Shown here piece by piece: positions 37,901 through 43,800 of a stretch of DNA of 64,000 nt. The stretch covers positions 17,795,563-17,859,562 of the forward strand of contig OX104113.1 of NCBI GenBank assembly GCA_944474755.1. The letters run 5' to 3'. The stretch is from Limnoperna fortunei. Taxonomy: Eukaryota; Mollusca; Bivalvia; Mytilida; Modiolidae. A model generated the notes under the pieces. That model was given only the letters and a program-made list of their open reading frames with translations. It did not search any database and had not been told where the DNA came from. The first letter of the stretch is position 1; each line of letters starts with the position of its first letter. Position numbers and translations under genes: made by a program.

Positions 37901-39341
37901 ACCCAAACTCAAAATTATAACAAAAACTATTCCCTGCTATTTTTTTTTAATAATTTCTTTTAATTGTGAGGAAGTTCCTATGGGGTCCCATGCTAAACTG
38001 TGTTCCACAGTGGTGACCATCTTGAATTTTGAATCTGTACAAAAACTTAAACATTGTAGGGGCTGATTCAAGGTACATTTCTGCAATATTACAAATAAAT
38101 CTGTCAAACAGTTTATGAGAAAAAATTTCTAATTCAGCCAATCAGAACATTTTAAGGGATTTAGCAGCCGTGTTAAATAATTGATGAGCACTGTACCAAA
38201 AACTCAAACTATGTTAATAAACATTCCACCCGTTTGGTTCCAATTGATGACTTTCCAATTTAAAAAAAACGCCACCTAGTGTCCACTTCCGGTACTAAAA
38301 ACTGCGGCTACAGCCGCAGTTCGTCCTGTTGAAACCTTTTGAAATGGACAATCGTCTTTAATCAATTTTCACGCTTCAGCTGAATGACAGGTGTCAATAT
38401 CTGAGTGAGGAAGGTTATTAAAACCGCCTGCTGTGTAAATGTGATCATTAATTAATTAACCAATGTTCATTACCCTATTTACCTGATGCAAATTGGAGGT
38501 AGAACCCCAACTGTTTTATAGCTTGAATAAACTATCTTACCAGTGACATCCGTGTTGTATTCAAACTCACCTGTTGCCTATGGCTATAGTAACATCTACT
38601 AATAAGGTTAATTAGATGAAAAATTAAATTGGCATAGACAAACAATATAAAAACAATCCAAAACCTTTATTTCAATATCATAGTCTTTTAGTAATGATAG
38701 CCGTAGTTTTTTTAACAGGAAGTAAAAGGGGAGATAAATCATGTTAAACTGGAAATGGGTCAATTGGCCAAGTAGTTCTGGAGAAGATGATTGATATGTG
38801 AAATGTTGACAGCCAAAGATTATGATGCCCCCACAGACAGACATAGCTTACCTCATGTAAAAAATAAAAACTTAAAAATTGGAGAAAATCATTCCCTATT
38901 GCATCTTTCTAATCAAACAATCGTGGGCAAATGTTATATCTGCCAACAATGAACTTCTTCAAAAAGAAAAATGAGGATTTAAAGACATGTGGCATGTACT
39001 ATGAGCACCTTTAACATGTAACATTTTACTTTTTGGGCTTAACCCGTTGGCGGATGAATTTTGGTCAAATTGTAACTTATAAATGAGTACCAGTCAATTA
39101 TCTGCCACCTTACTATGAGCTATAATTAAAGATTTAATTATTAATATTGGTATTGTCATTGGGAAGGCATAGTAATACTATTATAGATTCCAAAAGAATT
39201 TTCTCTTAAGATAAGTGTTTCGACAGTTAACGAATAAATCGTACTTTGCTCAATTGTAGATATAAATGCACGCAAAATATCTGTTCTATCACTTGCAACA
39301 GCAATATGTAACTGTTGGATAATTTCTGATTTTTCAGTCAT
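4855..39341 (-). CDS. ankyrin-repeat / GH20 hexosaminidase-like fusion protein, 20+ exons
   Basis: Twenty exons join in consistent phase into 780 codons; 3' end uncertain. Exons, 5' to 3': 39245-39341, 36960-37042, 36444-36598, 35351-35481, 33378-33513, 29978-30081, 28921-29036, 28574-28739, 22873-23057, 22121-22231, 19037-19108, 18042-18092, 17599-17663, 15655-15801, 13485-13686, 10542-10588, 10031-10072, 6849-7035, 5505-5640, 4855-4961. Residues 1-235 carry four to five ankyrin repeats (TPLHWAA, TPLHDAV). Residues about 290-428 resemble the GH20 N-terminal domain (LLWPQPQS). Residues 430-700 resemble a GH20 barrel: HYRGVLLDCSQGRLP (strand 1), LKINLLQLFCR (2), GIQLVPVIEV (3), FISLGPRLSSF (4), CPGTSAWN (7), GVVVCNWSG (8). 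The strand-4 Asp-Glu pair of active GH20 enzymes is replaced by GPRLSS, so catalysis is doubtful. No signal peptide is visible, and ankyrin repeats suggest an intracellular binding protein (inference). Confidence 0.85.
5285..5465 (-). mobile_element. degenerate SINE copy
   Basis: Reading the minus strand, remnants of the local tRNA-derived SINE can be seen: the pattern GCAATTTTCAGACATGGCAT, TGGAGTACCCAGTG and a GGCTACCTAGACCACTCTGCC head. All parts are heavily mutated. It lies in the intron after exon 19. Confidence 0.45.
5505..5640 (-). CDS. ankyrin/GH20-like gene, exon 19
   Basis: The acceptor TGTATCAACAG precedes and the donor AAAGG|GTTTGT follows. The encoded segment (NLGELLNRHIFHD, then LIVELGRAETYLVRCSRG) looks helical, like the C-terminal helix of a GH20 barrel. 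It runs from phase 0 to phase 1. Confidence 0.85.
5660..6840. other. intron 18, no further feature seen
   Basis: AT-rich intronic sequence with short A/T runs. Open frames here are short and unlike protein, and no repeat family was recognised. Confidence 0.6.
6849..7035 (-). CDS. ankyrin/GH20-like gene, exon 18 (barrel strand 8)
   Basis: The acceptor TTTTTATCCAG precedes and CATCAG|GTGAGT follows. The 62 codons include LAGCPEAAINNIFTAV, GDAHGALGVVVCNWSGKG and AWPGFLVLAGLSWN. The GVVVCNW stretch fits the last strand and tryptophan of a GH20 barrel. The first codon is completed by the microexon upstream, giving CPGTSAWNSLAG across the junction. Confidence 0.9.
7655..10072 (-). repeat. 54-bp minisatellite, 45 copies, made of a microexon and its splice sites
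   Basis: The unit on the minus strand is a 42-nt copy of exon 17 followed by GTTAGTATATAG. The span from the first exon base to the last donor is 2418 nt, exactly 44 x 54 + 42. Copies are almost identical; I found only two with an Ala-to-Val change (near 9661 and 9985). Because 54 is divisible by three, the whole array is open and would encode VSYIMCPGTSAWNRLVYR over and over if not spliced. Every unit has a donor GTTAGT, an internal GTGAGT and an AG (TATATAG) before the exon copy. It is part of the ankyrin/GH20-like gene, not a separate gene. Confidence 0.97.
10031..10072 (-). CDS. ankyrin/GH20-like gene, exon 17 (42-nt microexon, barrel strand 7)
   Basis: This is the first copy of the array and the only one preceded by a normal acceptor (TTGCTACTTTTACAG). 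It encodes VSYIMCPGTSAWN plus split codons at both ends, in phase with exons 16 and 18. The CPGTSxWN segment fits strand 7 of a GH20 barrel with its active-site tryptophan. The donor AATAG|GTTAGT at 10030 is repeated 44 more times downstream. Confidence 0.85.
   Translation of the reverse strand, partial: GELHHVSRNICLE
10095..10220. repeat. dispersed repeat shared with 18112-18250
   Basis: The stretch with ATACTAATCTATTTT, ACAGACAAGCATG and CAGTATAAGACTGTTGCAAG matches 18112-18250 (ATATTAATCTATTTTT, ACAGACAAGCATG, CAGTATAAGACAGTTGTAAG). Both lie just upstream of an exon-proximal region in introns of the same gene. A 40-bp direct repeat (AACTCCTAATTAAACACAAG) follows at 10240-10317. Confidence 0.55.
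10542..10588 (-). CDS. ankyrin/GH20-like gene, exon 16
   Basis: The acceptor TCAATTTGTAG precedes and CATGG|GTAAGT follows. It encodes ADYDFQRFCSPLSNHG, the loop between barrel strands 6 and 7. It leaves phase 2, which the single G at the start of the microexon completes. Confidence 0.85.
10600..12510. other. intron 15, left part, no gene seen
   Basis: AT-rich sequence with a GT microsatellite and G run (about 11298-11338) and a short GA run (12043-12053). Two related 60-bp stretches with ACCACAAGGGTGGTCAAATT lie at 10930-11010. No exon or recognisable mobile element was found. Confidence 0.55.
12512..12960 (+). mobile_element. truncated Tigger/pogo-like element (CTCGAAC family)
   Basis: It starts TACAGTCGAACTTCAGTAG, then repeats of CTCGAAC and GATTTCTCGAACACC. 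It matches the left half of the element at 25609-26500 (both contain AATAACTCGAACTAAAATTA). No matching right terminus is present, so the copy is 3'-truncated. Confidence 0.6.
13109..13432 (+). mobile_element. tRNA-derived SINE with a duplicated B-box segment
   Basis: The head reads like a Ser/Leu-type tRNA: A box TGGCCGAGTGGTTAAGG and B box GGTTCGAGTC. A 30-bp piece spanning the B box is duplicated in tandem (13171-13200 and 13201-13230). The body has GACAAGGATTGCCAGTTTTC and ACTGGACGCCATGAGATAGC, the conserved 3' module of this family, and ends in an AAACAAATAAACAAAC tail. The 3' end also contains an inverted repeat around GTTTAACGCCACGTTAAAC. It is not a functional tRNA gene because of the fused body and the duplication. 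Confidence 0.9.
13485..13686 (-). CDS. ankyrin/GH20-like gene, exon 15 (barrel strands 4-6)
   Basis: The acceptor TTTTTTAACAG precedes and ATTCAG|GTACAG follows. It encodes FISLGPRLSSFVIE, LNICGYPLHGMDS and LPPHVVISEYGIQ. The first stretch sits where active GH20 enzymes have GxDE, but neither the Asp nor the Glu is present there. Confidence 0.9.
14276..15632. repeat. 27-bp minisatellite beside the exon 14 donor
   Basis: The unit GATGATGGACAGACTATGAG + GGCAATA is repeated about 35 times, broken by an unrelated 14425-14600 segment and by an A/T-rich block at 14764-15000. Since 27 is divisible by three, runs of copies stay open on the plus strand (MRAIDDGQT repeats at 15160-15474), but nothing indicates expression. 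On the minus strand it lies in intron 14, starting about 20 bases past the donor of exon 14. Confidence 0.9.
15655..15801 (-). CDS. ankyrin/GH20-like gene, exon 14 (barrel strand 3)
   Basis: The acceptor AAATATTTTAG precedes and ATACACA|GTAAGT follows. It encodes ELLDLVEYCTGVGIQLVPVI and a downstream acidic helix (DDIDDLYSTVEEFL). GIQLVPVIEV matches the GIxLIPxI strand of GH20 barrels. Confidence 0.9.
16050..17495. mobile_element. terminal-inverted-repeat element with a nested pearl-like repeat
   Basis: The left end (16055-16205) has ACTAGCTACAATAATGTAGC, a T run, GGACGGAG and CCCATTACTCGTAATGGAGC. The right end (17401-17490) is its inverse: GCTCCATTACGAGTAATGGG, an A run and GGAGCTACATTATTGTAGCT. 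The left arm contains a 65-bp tandem duplication. Between them lies a pearl-like repeat (16390-17085). Confidence 0.65.
16390..17085 (+). mobile_element. pearl-like element, 160-bp tandem core
   Basis: Four tandem cores of about 160 bp share AAGGTCAAAGTTCAAGGTCA, GCGACACATCGCCTTGATAT and CAAAAGCCTACCTCAAAAGA. They are followed by ACAGACGGACGGACAG and a 3' end with GGCGTCTGCCACAAAGTGGC. The order matches the element at 2330-3986, with a different core. Confidence 0.7.
17599..17663 (-). CDS. ankyrin/GH20-like gene, exon 13
   Basis: The acceptor ATCTTTCTTGCAG precedes and AAAAG|GTACAT follows. It encodes LQLFCRFMKLPGATWQIAYS, continuing barrel strand 2 from exon 12 and leading to strand 3. Confidence 0.85.
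18042..18092 (-). CDS. ankyrin/GH20-like gene, exon 12
   Basis: A 51-nt exon between CTTTTATTCTAG and TTA|GTAAGT. It encodes ETLQKMINNLAGLKINL, the helix and start of strand 2 of a GH20 barrel. Confidence 0.88.
18112..18250. repeat. dispersed repeat, partner of 10095-10220
   Basis: It shares ACAGACAAGCATG, a CACTACA-like segment and CAGTATAAGAC with the copy in intron 16. It lies directly upstream of exon 12. Confidence 0.5.
18900..19010 (-). mobile_element. SINE head fragment
   Basis: On the minus strand, GGCCTTGGTGGTAGAGTGG, TGATCACCAGCATGTCAACA and CTGGGGTTGTGAATTTGAGT are a mutated tRNA-like head of the local SINE. Its body is absent. Exon 11 begins within 30 bases. Confidence 0.5.
19037..19108 (-). 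CDS. ankyrin/GH20-like gene, exon 11 (barrel strand 1)
   Basis: A 72-nt exon between TTTTTTATCTTCAG and AACTAT|GTAATA. It encodes VDDWPDLHYRGVLLDCSQGR followed by LPNY. The YRGVLLD motif is the typical first strand of GH20 barrels, including the substrate-binding arginine. Confidence 0.88.
19434..20387. mobile_element. Tigger/pogo-like non-autonomous DNA transposon, 954 bp
   Basis: It is flanked by TA on both sides. Terminal inverted repeats begin CAGTAAAACCTTTTAAAACC on the left and (reverse complement) CAGTAAAACCTGTATAAACC on the right. Subterminal CCGG-rich copies (AACCGGCC, AAACCGGT) recur at both ends. No transposase frame is left. TA target duplication and CAGT termini fit the Tc1/mariner-pogo group. 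Confidence 0.8.
20449..22185 (-). repeat. 74-bp minisatellite, about 23 copies of the exon 10 end with its donor
   Basis: On the minus strand each unit carries the last 60 bases of exon 10 and 14 intronic bases: TTGTATCAACTCATGTCATT through CCAGCATTGTTG|GTAAGT, then TATCTACT. The donor recurs every 74 bases. No acceptor is contained, and 74 is not a multiple of three. Copies differ by scattered substitutions, more than in the 54-bp array, so this array is older. Confidence 0.95.
22121..22231 (-). CDS. ankyrin/GH20-like gene, exon 10
   Basis: The acceptor TTTAATTTCAG precedes and TTGTTG|GTAAGT follows. It encodes IRMLCSDYSSLHCAISTLYQ, then DNGEIVIPALL. This matches the end of the GH20 N-terminal domain (AxxTLxQL ... 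IP). The donor shown is the first of about 23 tandem copies; later ones would add out-of-frame sequence. Confidence 0.88.
22295..22520 (+). repeat. dispersed repeat with GACAGACGGACA tail
   Basis: It contains CAGGAAGTAGATAACGGACT, GGAGGCACGGTACAACTCAT and CAAATTTGAAATCAATCC, followed by CTGACAGACGGACAAG. A related, less complete copy lies at 30870-31030. The tail resembles the ACGG segment of the pearl-like elements. Confidence 0.55.
22873..23057 (-). CDS. ankyrin/GH20-like gene, exon 9
   Basis: The acceptor AATCGTTTTCAG precedes and GGGCAG|GTCAGT follows. Its 61 codons include SSFTSIGLDMKINILSSL and KLCPAQGTYKLTISQGQ, part of the GH20 N-terminal domain. Phase enters 1 and leaves 0. Confidence 0.8.
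23080..23420. repeat. dispersed repeat related to 29225-29500
   Basis: Both stretches share ATCAGACA, TTTAGGTTA, GGTAATTTAC-type and AATCTGACA...TTTTGGA blocks in the same order. They look like decayed copies of one intronic repeat family. Confidence 0.4.
23515..24645 (+). mobile_element. pearl-like element with 146-bp core and CCG run
   Basis: It begins ACAACAAGTGTGGACACAG. Six cores of 146 bp (23615-24475) carry CCTATACACCAAATATTGTC, TTAACGTAGTCGCTGGACCG and AATTGAGGTCAAGGTCAGG. These are followed by a CCG run (24573-24597) and a hairpin with arms GTCTCGCCT and AGGCGAGAC (24611-24645). The GTCTCGCCTGC motif also occurs near the left end. Confidence 0.65.
24646..24912 (+). mobile_element. 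short pearl-like element abutting the previous one
   Basis: It starts ACAACAAGTGTGGACTGTG, the same 5' motif as the element to its left. One core follows (TTAAGCTAAGTTTCATTAAA, CAGGAGGAGTTGTG), then GGACAGATGGACAGACAGAC and a 3' end TACCCCCAAACAAGTTTGCG + GGTTGTATAA. It is a single-core relative of the 2330 element. Confidence 0.6.
25285..25575 (+). mobile_element. decayed pearl-like core fragment
   Basis: It contains ATTCTGCAAAAGTTTCATCA, CACTCAGTGGTGCAAG and ATCATTCCAATCAAAATA, matching cores of the 2330-3986 element in the same order, without microsatellite or hairpin. The Tigger-like element at 25609 follows directly. Confidence 0.6.
25609..26500. mobile_element. Tigger/pogo-like non-autonomous DNA transposon, 892 bp
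   Basis: It is flanked by TA. The left terminus CAGTAAAACTTCGAACTCCG pairs with the right terminus, whose reverse complement is CAGTAGAACTTCGATAACTT. Several CTCGAAC subterminal copies occur at both ends. No transposase frame remains. It belongs to the same family as the truncated copy at 12512. Confidence 0.8.
26687..26905 (+). mobile_element. degenerate SINE, nearly full length
   Basis: The tRNA-like head (GGGCTTCAGTTGCCGGGTG ... GTTTGAATCTTACAG) is followed by GTGTACTCAACTTCAATCTT and ACAGGACGCCCAAATATAGT. This is the same order as the SINE at 51697 but with many substitutions and a deletion. Confidence 0.75.
26926..27024. repeat. fold-back sequence, 41-nt arms
   Basis: The left arm starts TTTACATGTGCTTTCGAATG and the right arm ends TTCAAAAGCGCATGTAAA. 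The arms pair with about four mismatches around a 17-nt loop (ATCGGTTCAAACACACT). Confidence 0.75.
27340..28260. other. diverged direct duplication, no gene seen
   Basis: Two stretches about 480 bp apart share TTTCATTTAATTA, TGAAACGACG, TGTGTAACGAG and CAATTGATCACCGAT / GTAATTGATAG-type blocks in the same order. Between them I see no coding exon. It may be an old duplicated repeat within the intron after exon 8. Confidence 0.35.
28574..28739 (-). CDS. ankyrin/GH20-like gene, exon 8 (start of hexosaminidase domain 2)
   Basis: The acceptor TTATATTTTAG precedes and CTGAAA|GTAAGC follows. It encodes EEKLSLLWPQPQSIV and KPFVINQNLPVYVSGG. WPxPQ is the common opening of the GH20 N-terminal domain. 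Confidence 0.88.
28921..29036 (-). CDS. ankyrin/GH20-like gene, exon 7 (linker)
   Basis: The acceptor TTATATTCCAG precedes and TTCATG|GTAAAT follows. The 38 codons (LGKLSLKSDIGTFVPHMNG, then GSEPGSPELKTPSF) are Ser/Gly/Pro-rich and look like a flexible linker between the ankyrin region and the hexosaminidase-like part. Confidence 0.85.
29978..30081 (-). CDS. ankyrin/GH20-like gene, exon 6 (last ankyrin helix)
   Basis: The acceptor TTGGTCAACAG precedes and TTTG|GTACAT follows. It encodes KEKGKTCKELAGSKTEILHA and PPPLINIEEEF. GKTCKELA closes an ankyrin repeat. The split Gly codon joins exactly to exon 5. Confidence 0.85.
30545..30662 (+). mobile_element. SINE 3' fragment
   Basis: TCTGGGTACTCCAGCTTCCT, TAACTGGATGCTATGATATA and GCTGAAAAATTGCTTAGTGG form the 3' module of the local SINE, ending in an A-rich tail. 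The tRNA-like head is missing. Confidence 0.7.
31576..32466. mobile_element. Tigger/pogo-like DNA transposon remnant, 891 bp
   Basis: It is flanked by TA. The left terminus CAGTAGTCCCCCTCTTATAC pairs with the right terminus (reverse complement CAGTAGTCCCCCTCTTATAA). A short broken frame begins with ATG at 31857 (MSKSCKRKVFKLD, then stop); a basic start of this kind is common in pogo-type transposases, but the similarity is too short to be sure. Another small open piece (32002-32199) is unrecognised. Confidence 0.78.
33150..33345 (-). mobile_element. degenerate SINE
   Basis: On the minus strand the order is a GCATTGGTAGTTAGCCACC head, CATCAATATTGGGGTTGTC-like tRNA region (mutated), ATGCTAGTCTCCAACCTTAA and GCTGAAAGTGGCATAAAT. 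This matches the local SINE. It ends just before exon 5. Confidence 0.55.
33378..33513 (-). CDS. ankyrin/GH20-like gene, exon 5 (ankyrin repeat)
   Basis: The acceptor TTATTATTGCAG precedes and GTCTGG|GTTAGT follows. It encodes RGADVNAVNSKGYTPLHDAV and VVNELLAYGADSSL. This is a textbook ankyrin unit (GADVNxxxxxGxTPLHxA). Confidence 0.93.
33900..34668. mobile_element. partial DNA element with a pogo-like right end
   Basis: The right end CTAAAACAGGTTTGACTG is followed by TA. Subterminal motifs GTCACATAAGAC, GTCACGTAAGAC and GTCACATAGCAG recur at 33909, 34545 and 34614. No left terminus is present, so it is either truncated or old. Confidence 0.4.
35351..35481 (-). CDS. ankyrin/GH20-like gene, exon 4 (ankyrin repeat)
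   Basis: The acceptor ATATTTGACAG precedes and TTTGTT|GTAAGT follows. It encodes VGRVCQLLAAGVDVNLHDSD and STPLHWAASFANRDILQCLC, an ankyrin unit with a slightly longer loop. Confidence 0.92.
36265..36375 (+). mobile_element. SINE 3' fragment
   Basis: TTCTGGATTCCCGCTTCCTT, AATAAAAACTGAACATGACG and GTAGCTACAAAATGGCCGAA resemble the SINE 3' module with several substitutions. Confidence 0.5.
36444..36598 (-). CDS. ankyrin/GH20-like gene, exon 3 (ankyrin repeat)
   Basis: The acceptor GTTGTGATTATAG precedes and TTCCAA|GTATGA follows. It encodes LGKIDIVRTLLSSGSDPGIH and GQTAVDLAATPNITKVF, one and a half ankyrin units. Confidence 0.9.
36960..37042 (-). CDS. ankyrin/GH20-like gene, exon 2 (ankyrin repeat)
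   Basis: The acceptor TGTATTTTCCAG precedes and TCTAAG|GTACTT follows. It encodes DDQHHIIGSVLNDCYCEDGT followed by LLHVASK, the start of an ankyrin unit completed by exon 3. Confidence 0.88.
37430..38240. repeat. decayed dispersed repeat units in intron 1
   Basis: Related stretches contain CAGCCATATTGAATTTCCAATCAGCAC-like text in fragments (CCAATCAGCAG at 37547, CCAATCAGCAC at 37881, CCAATCAGAAC at 38138) and AAACTCAAAATTAT. They look like several old copies of one repeat. A small palindrome CTGCGGCTACAGCCGCAG lies nearby (38303-38320). Confidence 0.4.
39245..39341 (-). CDS. ankyrin/GH20-like gene, exon 1 with start codon
   Basis: ATG at 39341 opens MTEKSEIIQQLHIAVASDRT and DILRAFISTIEQ, an ankyrin-like helical cap. 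An in-frame TAA lies upstream (about 39379), which supports this start. The donor is A|GTACGA, a weaker site chosen because it gives the phase exon 2 needs. Confidence 0.7.
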
Positions 39342-39359
39342 AATTCGTGGTAAAATAAA

Positions 39360-39367
39360 CCGGAAGT
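39360..39367 (-). promoter_or_regulatory. ETS-type motif just upstream of the start codon
   Basis: CCGGAAGT lies about 20 bases upstream of the ATG of the ankyrin/GH20-like gene (read on the plus strand). ETS motifs of this kind are common at TATA-less housekeeping promoters. No TATA box was evident. Function is inferred. Confidence 0.35.
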
Positions 39368-39379
39368 CTAATACGCGGG

Positions 39380-40880
39380 CTGTTTATTTGGCAGCTTGTG
39401 ATCGAGTATGGGTATACACGGAAACGTTAATTGCCACGGAAGATTAGAACAAAGTAACCATATTTCAAAACAATACACACAAGCTTTCAGGAGTTTTTGA
39501 TCCAAACAACATAAATATTGTCGCTATTTCTAAAACCGCTGTTTAAGAAAACCACAGCTTAAAAAATATATTAAAGGAGTAAAGCTTCGTCTTTAAACAT
39601 TTACAAAATTTTGGCTTTGTTGTATTAACGACAAAACCTACAATTAACTTACCTTAAAATAGATTTGCCATACATCACTCTCAAAGGAAATTATTAACAT
39701 TCCACATTAAATAAAGAGTAAAAACAAACAACCAAAATAATGGATACGTACATAAGCCCAACAAAGCAAGAAAATTGTTTGGTTATTCAGTTACAAAAGA
39801 AGTTACTTTCGCTTGGGATGGTATATACTCACTTACAAGTGGGCTTTTATTTGATATTATTGTTATTCCGATTATTATAAAAATTATCGAAAATTGAGGC
39901 CTACAAAGTGTAAAAATGAGTAAAACAAATCAATCAATTAAAATTAATTTTTTCACTTGCTCTCCCACCCCTTTTATTAATTTGTCGATGCGTTGTAAGC
40001 GACCAACAACAAAAAAGGGGGGGGGGGGGGAGGAAGTGAAAGATTTAATTTTATTTAGATTGAAAACAAATAAATATACACCTGAACTTGAAACACAGCT
40101 TGCTTACCAGTTAAGAATTTGCCGAGAAAAATAAAACCTTACTTTTGTAGAGATATAGGCTTAAATATTATATGTAAGTGTAAAAAATCGAATAGTGCAT
40201 ATTTTCTAAACAAAAACCTTTAAGTGTGGCTATTTATATATATTTGGATAGGATGAAAAAACAGCGAAATTTATTTGCGAGTAAATAAATTTTGCTATGT
40301 GCTTTTAAAATTTTTTTATCTTAGCGTCCCGTACGTAGGACGTACACTGTTTGGATATGACATTGATTCTTCATATTCCCTTTGAGTTCGAGCTTGGTCA
40401 TTTTTCTGATCTTATTGTTAATCTCATTTGATTTGTGGTGCTCTTAAGGTATCAACAGTTTTGGATGTATGATATCAACCATACTGTGGCGAGTTGTTTT
40501 GACGGGAAAATAATAACAGCTTGTTTGTATTAAAAGCTGCGACTATATTATGTTTCTGTATCTCCGAATCCTGCTATAAAGAATTTTTATTAAATACAAA
40601 AGTTAAATTAAACGACAAAAATGAGCTATGCTCAATAATTAACGAATGCAAAGAACGTGTTTAGCTCTGTTTCTGTTTTGATTAATTCTAATGTGGCTCA
40701 CTTGAGCTTTGTCTTCCAGATGGGGAGAGACCGCATATGTTAATCGCGCTGTGCGTGAATTTGGTTCAAATGTATAATTCACTTTGAAATTGTGATAAAA
40801 TTTAAGCTGACATTAACACACTTATCTGCCAAAGACGGAGTTCTAATCTCTGTCCTTGGAATAAACGAGTTTTTGAAAAT
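39380..40880. other. intergenic stretch, no gene seen
   Basis: AT-rich sequence with an A9-G11 run at about 40010-40030. No supported exon or recognised mobile element lies between the ankyrin/GH20-like gene start and the retrotransposon tail. Confidence 0.55.
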
Positions 40881-43800
40881 ACAAAGACAAAGACAAAGAC
40901 AAAGATATTTTATTTAAGTCTCACCTCTTATATACATTTATACATAAAGCAACATTAAAAGATAAACTTATGATAAAAGATAAAACAAAGAGCCACTCTT
41001 AAAAGAGTTATGAGAGACTGTTATTTAAAAATAAATATACACATAGTTTCGAAACTTTAAGTTTAAAAAGTAAATCATTATTAAAATAATAATAATTACC
41101 CATACAATGATTTTCTACGTTCCATTAAAATACAATGGCAGATTTTGGCGGTATAAAAATACATACTATTATTATTGAATAAAAACACAAATTTTTCATC
41201 ATCAGACATTTCTAAAAACTCTTCATTAACTTGAATTGCTTTTTCATACAAATCATTACGTAATTCTTGATATAAAGGACATTGTAATAATACATGTTTC
41301 TCATCTTCAAGTAAATTATTATGTAAACAACAGTCGTAAAAACATATTCTATCTTCAAGATTTACCCCTTGATATCTGCCAGTTTCTACTTTTAACGGTG
41401 CAACACCACACCTAAATTTAGAAAATGCACTTTTATATTTACCAGGTATATTATTACATAAATATGCCTCTTTACCAAATTCATTTTTAAATAATCTATA
41501 AGTTCTCAGTTTACTTCTTTCATTTGCACATAAATCAAGGTGCCATTTATCTTTATACATGTCAAAACTTCTCTTTTCTATATCTTTAATAACATATTTA
41601 TTAATAATAAATTCTACATTACACATATATGACAAATCAAGTTCTCTAAATTTACTATGAACTCTAAAATTCCAATTTTTTATTTTACTATTGGAACATT
41701 TATTTGACCATAAAAATATTTTTTTATTTAATCTTTCATTTTCCATTTTTGTAAACCTTGACCATGTTCTAAAAATACATGTCCATTGCTTAATTACACA
41801 TGGCATCCAACCCATATCACCATATAAAGCTAAGTTTGGGGTGTACTTTCCTACCCCCATAAAAAACCTCATTGCTCTATTTTTTACAGAATTAATACAA
41901 CTAAAGTCTTTTGAGCCCCATACACTTGCTCCATATTCAATAACTGACATAACAAGAGAATCAAAAAGTTTTGTAAAAACCGAATGTTCAAAGCCACCAT
42001 TAGCTTTACATTTTGAAATAAGTAAACCAAGTGACCTGCTTGCAGATTTTGCTACTGCTTTTGCTGTTTCATTATAATTCAAAAAATCGTTTAAAACTAT
42101 ACCAAGATAAGTGTATCTATCAACAATACCAATATGTTTACTGTCAAAAGAAAAAATAAAATTTGTCCTGTTAACTGATGGTGTTCTGAAATGCATAATT
42201 TTGGATTTATCTAAATTGACAACTAAATCATTTAAAGAACACCATTCTTTAAGAGTATCCAATAAAATTTGCAGGTCATGTTCATTTTCTGCTAACAATG
42301 CAACATCATCTGCATATAACAATATTGAAACAACGTCATCACCTACATTTATACCAATATTTAGTCTTTTTATATCATCTACAAGACTGTTTATAAAAAT
42401 ATTAAATAACAGGGGCGATAAAATACAACCTTGTTTTAAACCTGAAGTAACTTCAAACCATTCAGTTAAATTACCGTTAAGTTTAACACATGACTGAACA
42501 TGATTATAAATAGAATGTAATGCTTTTAACATTTTTGTGCTTATACCTAATGATTCTAATTTTAAAAATAACAAATTTCTATTAACCCAGTCATATGCTT
42601 TTTTAAAGTCTATGAATGCAACAAAAGTAGACTGCTTTTTTAACTTTCTAGTTTCTATGATAGATGTTAAAGAGCATAAATGGTCTATAGTACTGCGATT
42701 CTTTCTAAAACCATTTTGTTCGTCGTTTATAATTCCAAGTTCATCGAGCTTATACGTAAGTCTAGAGTTCAATACACCACAATACAGCTTATACGATGAT
42801 GGGGCAAGTGTTATTCCTCTATAGGACATCGGATCTCTAGGGTCAGTATTAGATGACTTTGGAATTGGCGTAATTACTCCCTTATTCCATACATCAGGAA
42901 CTTTACCAGATTCAAAACATATGTTAAATATTCGGGTTAAAGCATTCAAAGCAGTTGTATTTCTATATAATTCAACTTGAATATCATCAAAGCCGGGCGA
43001 TTTACCATTTTTAGATAATTTTAACACATTAAAAACCTCCTCTGATGTAATAGCACAATCTAAATAATCATCATTAATTATATTATCTTCATTTACATTA
43101 TACATAATATTACTATGATTTTGATTTAGAATATCACAAAAATCACTTTTCCATTTATTCAAAATTAATTTTTCGTCATAACAAACTGAGCCATCATTTA
43201 ACTTAATTTCCATAGGAATTTTATTTTGACGTTCACTTCCAACCCCAATTTTTCCGATTTTTCTCCAAAATTCTTTTGGATTTCCACTAGAATTCACAAG
43301 CTCTTCTTGCATTGAATGCCAATATTTACGCTTTGATTGATTTACTAATTTATCGAATTCTTTTCTCGTTTGTACATATATGTGACGTAGTTCCTTTTTG
43401 CGGTTCTTCTGTTTGCACTTTGTCCATTCAGTTTCCGTTCGACATACGGCGTTCCAGAGTGTTGTCAATTCCGCGTTCCACCACGGTTTTTGGCATTTTC
43501 TCGATTTATTCCTCGAGCTACTTAAAAGTACAGTTCGTTGCGGCAGTTTTTTCGACATTTCCGCTTTCAAAACGTCAACAAAATCAATATACATATTGTC
43601 AATAGCCGTTTGAGTGACTTCAGCTACCTCCAACTCAGATAGAATTTTATTAATATTTGATGTGACGTTCTCATCGGTTAACCAGTCGTGCGGTATATTA
43701 CGTGTGTCAAATTTAATCTTTTTCTTCTCGTTACGATCAGTATTTTCAACAAATCCAAAATCTAAAGTTAGTGTCCAAGACAATAAAGAGTGATCTGGAA

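Noticed and set aside
41691..43613. Plus-strand open frames inside the retrotransposon
   Set aside because: They are complementary shadows of the intact reverse-transcriptase frame.
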